A DNA stretch of 6,609 bases from JANQQZ01 sp039179915 (GTDB lineage Bacteria; Planctomycetota; Phycisphaerae; Phycisphaerales; UBA1924). The translations under genes and the position numbers were made by a program. Positions 5,892 through 6,609 of the stretch are shown in pieces; position 1 is the first letter of the stretch; each line of letters opens with the position of its first letter. The stretch is from positions 1 through 6,609 of the forward strand of contig JBCDEF010000156.1 in the NCBI GenBank assembly GCA_039179915.1. The letters run 5' to 3'. Below the pieces are notes generated by a model. That model had not been told where the DNA came from. It saw nothing but the letters and a program-made list of their open reading frames with translations, and searched no databases.

Positions 5892-6609
5892 TCAGTCGCC
5901 GAAGCTGGTGTACACGCTCCGGGCCGCCTCGATCAGCGGGTGATCGGTCGGTACCAGGCGTTGCTTGTTTGCCGCGGACGTGATCTCGACGTCGTTGAGC
6001 ACCCGGCCCTCCATGACGACCAGCCGATTGCGTTTGCCGGCCTTGAGCAGTTCCATGGCGTGATGGCCGAAGCGGGTCGCGAGCACGCGATCGGTGGCGA
6101 CCGGTGTGCCGCCGCGCTGGACGTGGCCCAGGACGACGTAGCGGCTCTCGATCTCGGTCATTGCCTCGACCTTGTCGGCCAGCCACTTGCCGATGCCGCC
6201 CAGGCGGATCGGGTCGGGCGAGTCTTCGATGACGCGGTCGACGATCTGCTCGCCGCCCTTGGGCTTGGCGCCCTCGCTGGCGCAGATGATCGTGAACTTT
6301 CGGCCGCGCTGCGACCGAGCGAGACAGGCCTCAGCGACCTTTTCCAGGTCGAACTCGATCTCGGGGATCAGGATGACGTCCGAGCCGCTGGCGACGCCCG
6401 CGTGCAGCGCGATCCAGCCGGCGTTGCGGCCCATGACCTCGACGACCATGACCCGGTGGTGGCTCGCGGCCGTGGTGTGCACGCGGTCGAGGGCTTCGGT
6501 CGCGATGCTGACCGCGGTCTCGAAGCCGAACGTGATGTCGCTGCCCCAGAGGTCGTTGTCGATCGTTTTGGGAACCCCGATGCAGTTGATGCCGCGCTCG
6601 GCGAACGGA
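5892..6609 (-). CDS. pfkA: 6-phosphofructokinase, C-terminal part (N-terminus outside window)
   Basis: Glycolytic enzyme phosphorylating fructose 6-phosphate to fructose 1,6-bisphosphate. The 238 visible residues begin inside the gene, just before FAERGINCIGVPKTIDND, and run to the stop at 5892; the start and nucleotide-binding N-terminus lie beyond the right edge. Visible motifs are PKTIDND with the catalytic aspartates, HTTAASHHRV, EVMGRNAGW (substrate binding), the ASEG acid residue and GHVQRGGTP (substrate binding His and Arg). Lys instead of Gly in PKTIDND (position 124 of the E. coli enzyme) is typical of the pyrophosphate-dependent and 'group III' enzymes. The second diagnostic position (104) is not in view, so ATP or pyrophosphate could be the donor. 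The next codons after the visible GTG at 6482 are clearly internal, so that GTG is not the start. It converges on the dockerin gene with 12 bp between stops. Confidence 0.95.
   Translation of the reverse strand, partial: PFAERGINCIGVPKTIDNDLWGSDITFGFETAVSIATEALDRVHTTAASHHRVMVVEVMGRNAGWIALHAGVASGSDVILIPEIEFDLEKVAEACLARSQRGRKFTIICASEGAKPKGGEQIVDRVIEDSPDPIRLGGIGKWLADKVEAMTEIESRYVVLGHVQRGGTPVATDRVLATRFGHHAMELLKAGKRNRLVVMEGRVLNDVEITSAANKQRLVPTDHPLIEAARSVYTSFGD

Noticed and set aside
1..6609. Possible tRNA, rRNA, CRISPR array, insertion sequence, integrase or defence genes
   Set aside because: I found no repeat-spacer pattern, transposase or nuclease domain, or tRNA-like fold. All long real frames belong to the six genes listed.

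Overview
The window is GC-rich bacterial DNA with six protein genes and no RNA gene, mobile element, prophage or CRISPR array. It most likely comes from the Planctomycetota, class Phycisphaerae. The main clue is the secreted protein at 4695-5879, which ends in a two-loop dockerin of the kind common in Phycisphaerales ('GC-type dockerin'). A DM13-domain lipoprotein and a 6-phosphofructokinase with a PKTIDND motif fit but do not prove this. No ribosomal or other taxonomic marker is present.

Layout. (1) 39-1685 (+) is the replicative helicase DnaB, with all helicase motifs and an unusual 84-residue disordered tail ending in an acidic, Pro-Phe-terminated tip. (2) 1686-1797 is a convergent intergenic gap with two short inverted repeats and a weak minus-strand terminator. 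(3) 4460-1798 (-) is a run of three same-strand genes, in transcription order: a PAS-PP2C (RsbU/SpoIIE-type) serine phosphatase, signal peptidase I (lepB), and a DM13-domain lipoprotein. The gaps are 54 and 116 bp, so co-transcription is plausible but unproven. (4) 4461-4694 is the divergent intergenic region, with an AT-rich island near 4541-4572 that is the best promoter candidate for both directions. (5) 4695-5879 (+) is a secreted LVIVD-repeat beta-propeller with a C-terminal dockerin. (6) 5892-6609 (-) is the C-terminal part of a 6-phosphofructokinase that runs off the right edge and converges on gene 5 with only 12 bp between stop codons.

How the genes relate. This looks like ordinary chromosomal housekeeping DNA (replication, protein export, glycolysis) with lineage-specific surface proteins, not a defence or mobile island. 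LepB would process signal peptides such as that on the dockerin protein. The DM13 lipoprotein would instead go through the lipoprotein (Lgt/LspA) route. The phosphatase has no anti-sigma, antagonist or kinase partner in view, so its target is unknown. No gap exceeds 300 bp. The largest is the 234 bp divergent region.

I did not find a clearly new multi-gene system. The observation most worth following is the SSB-like C-terminus of DnaB.
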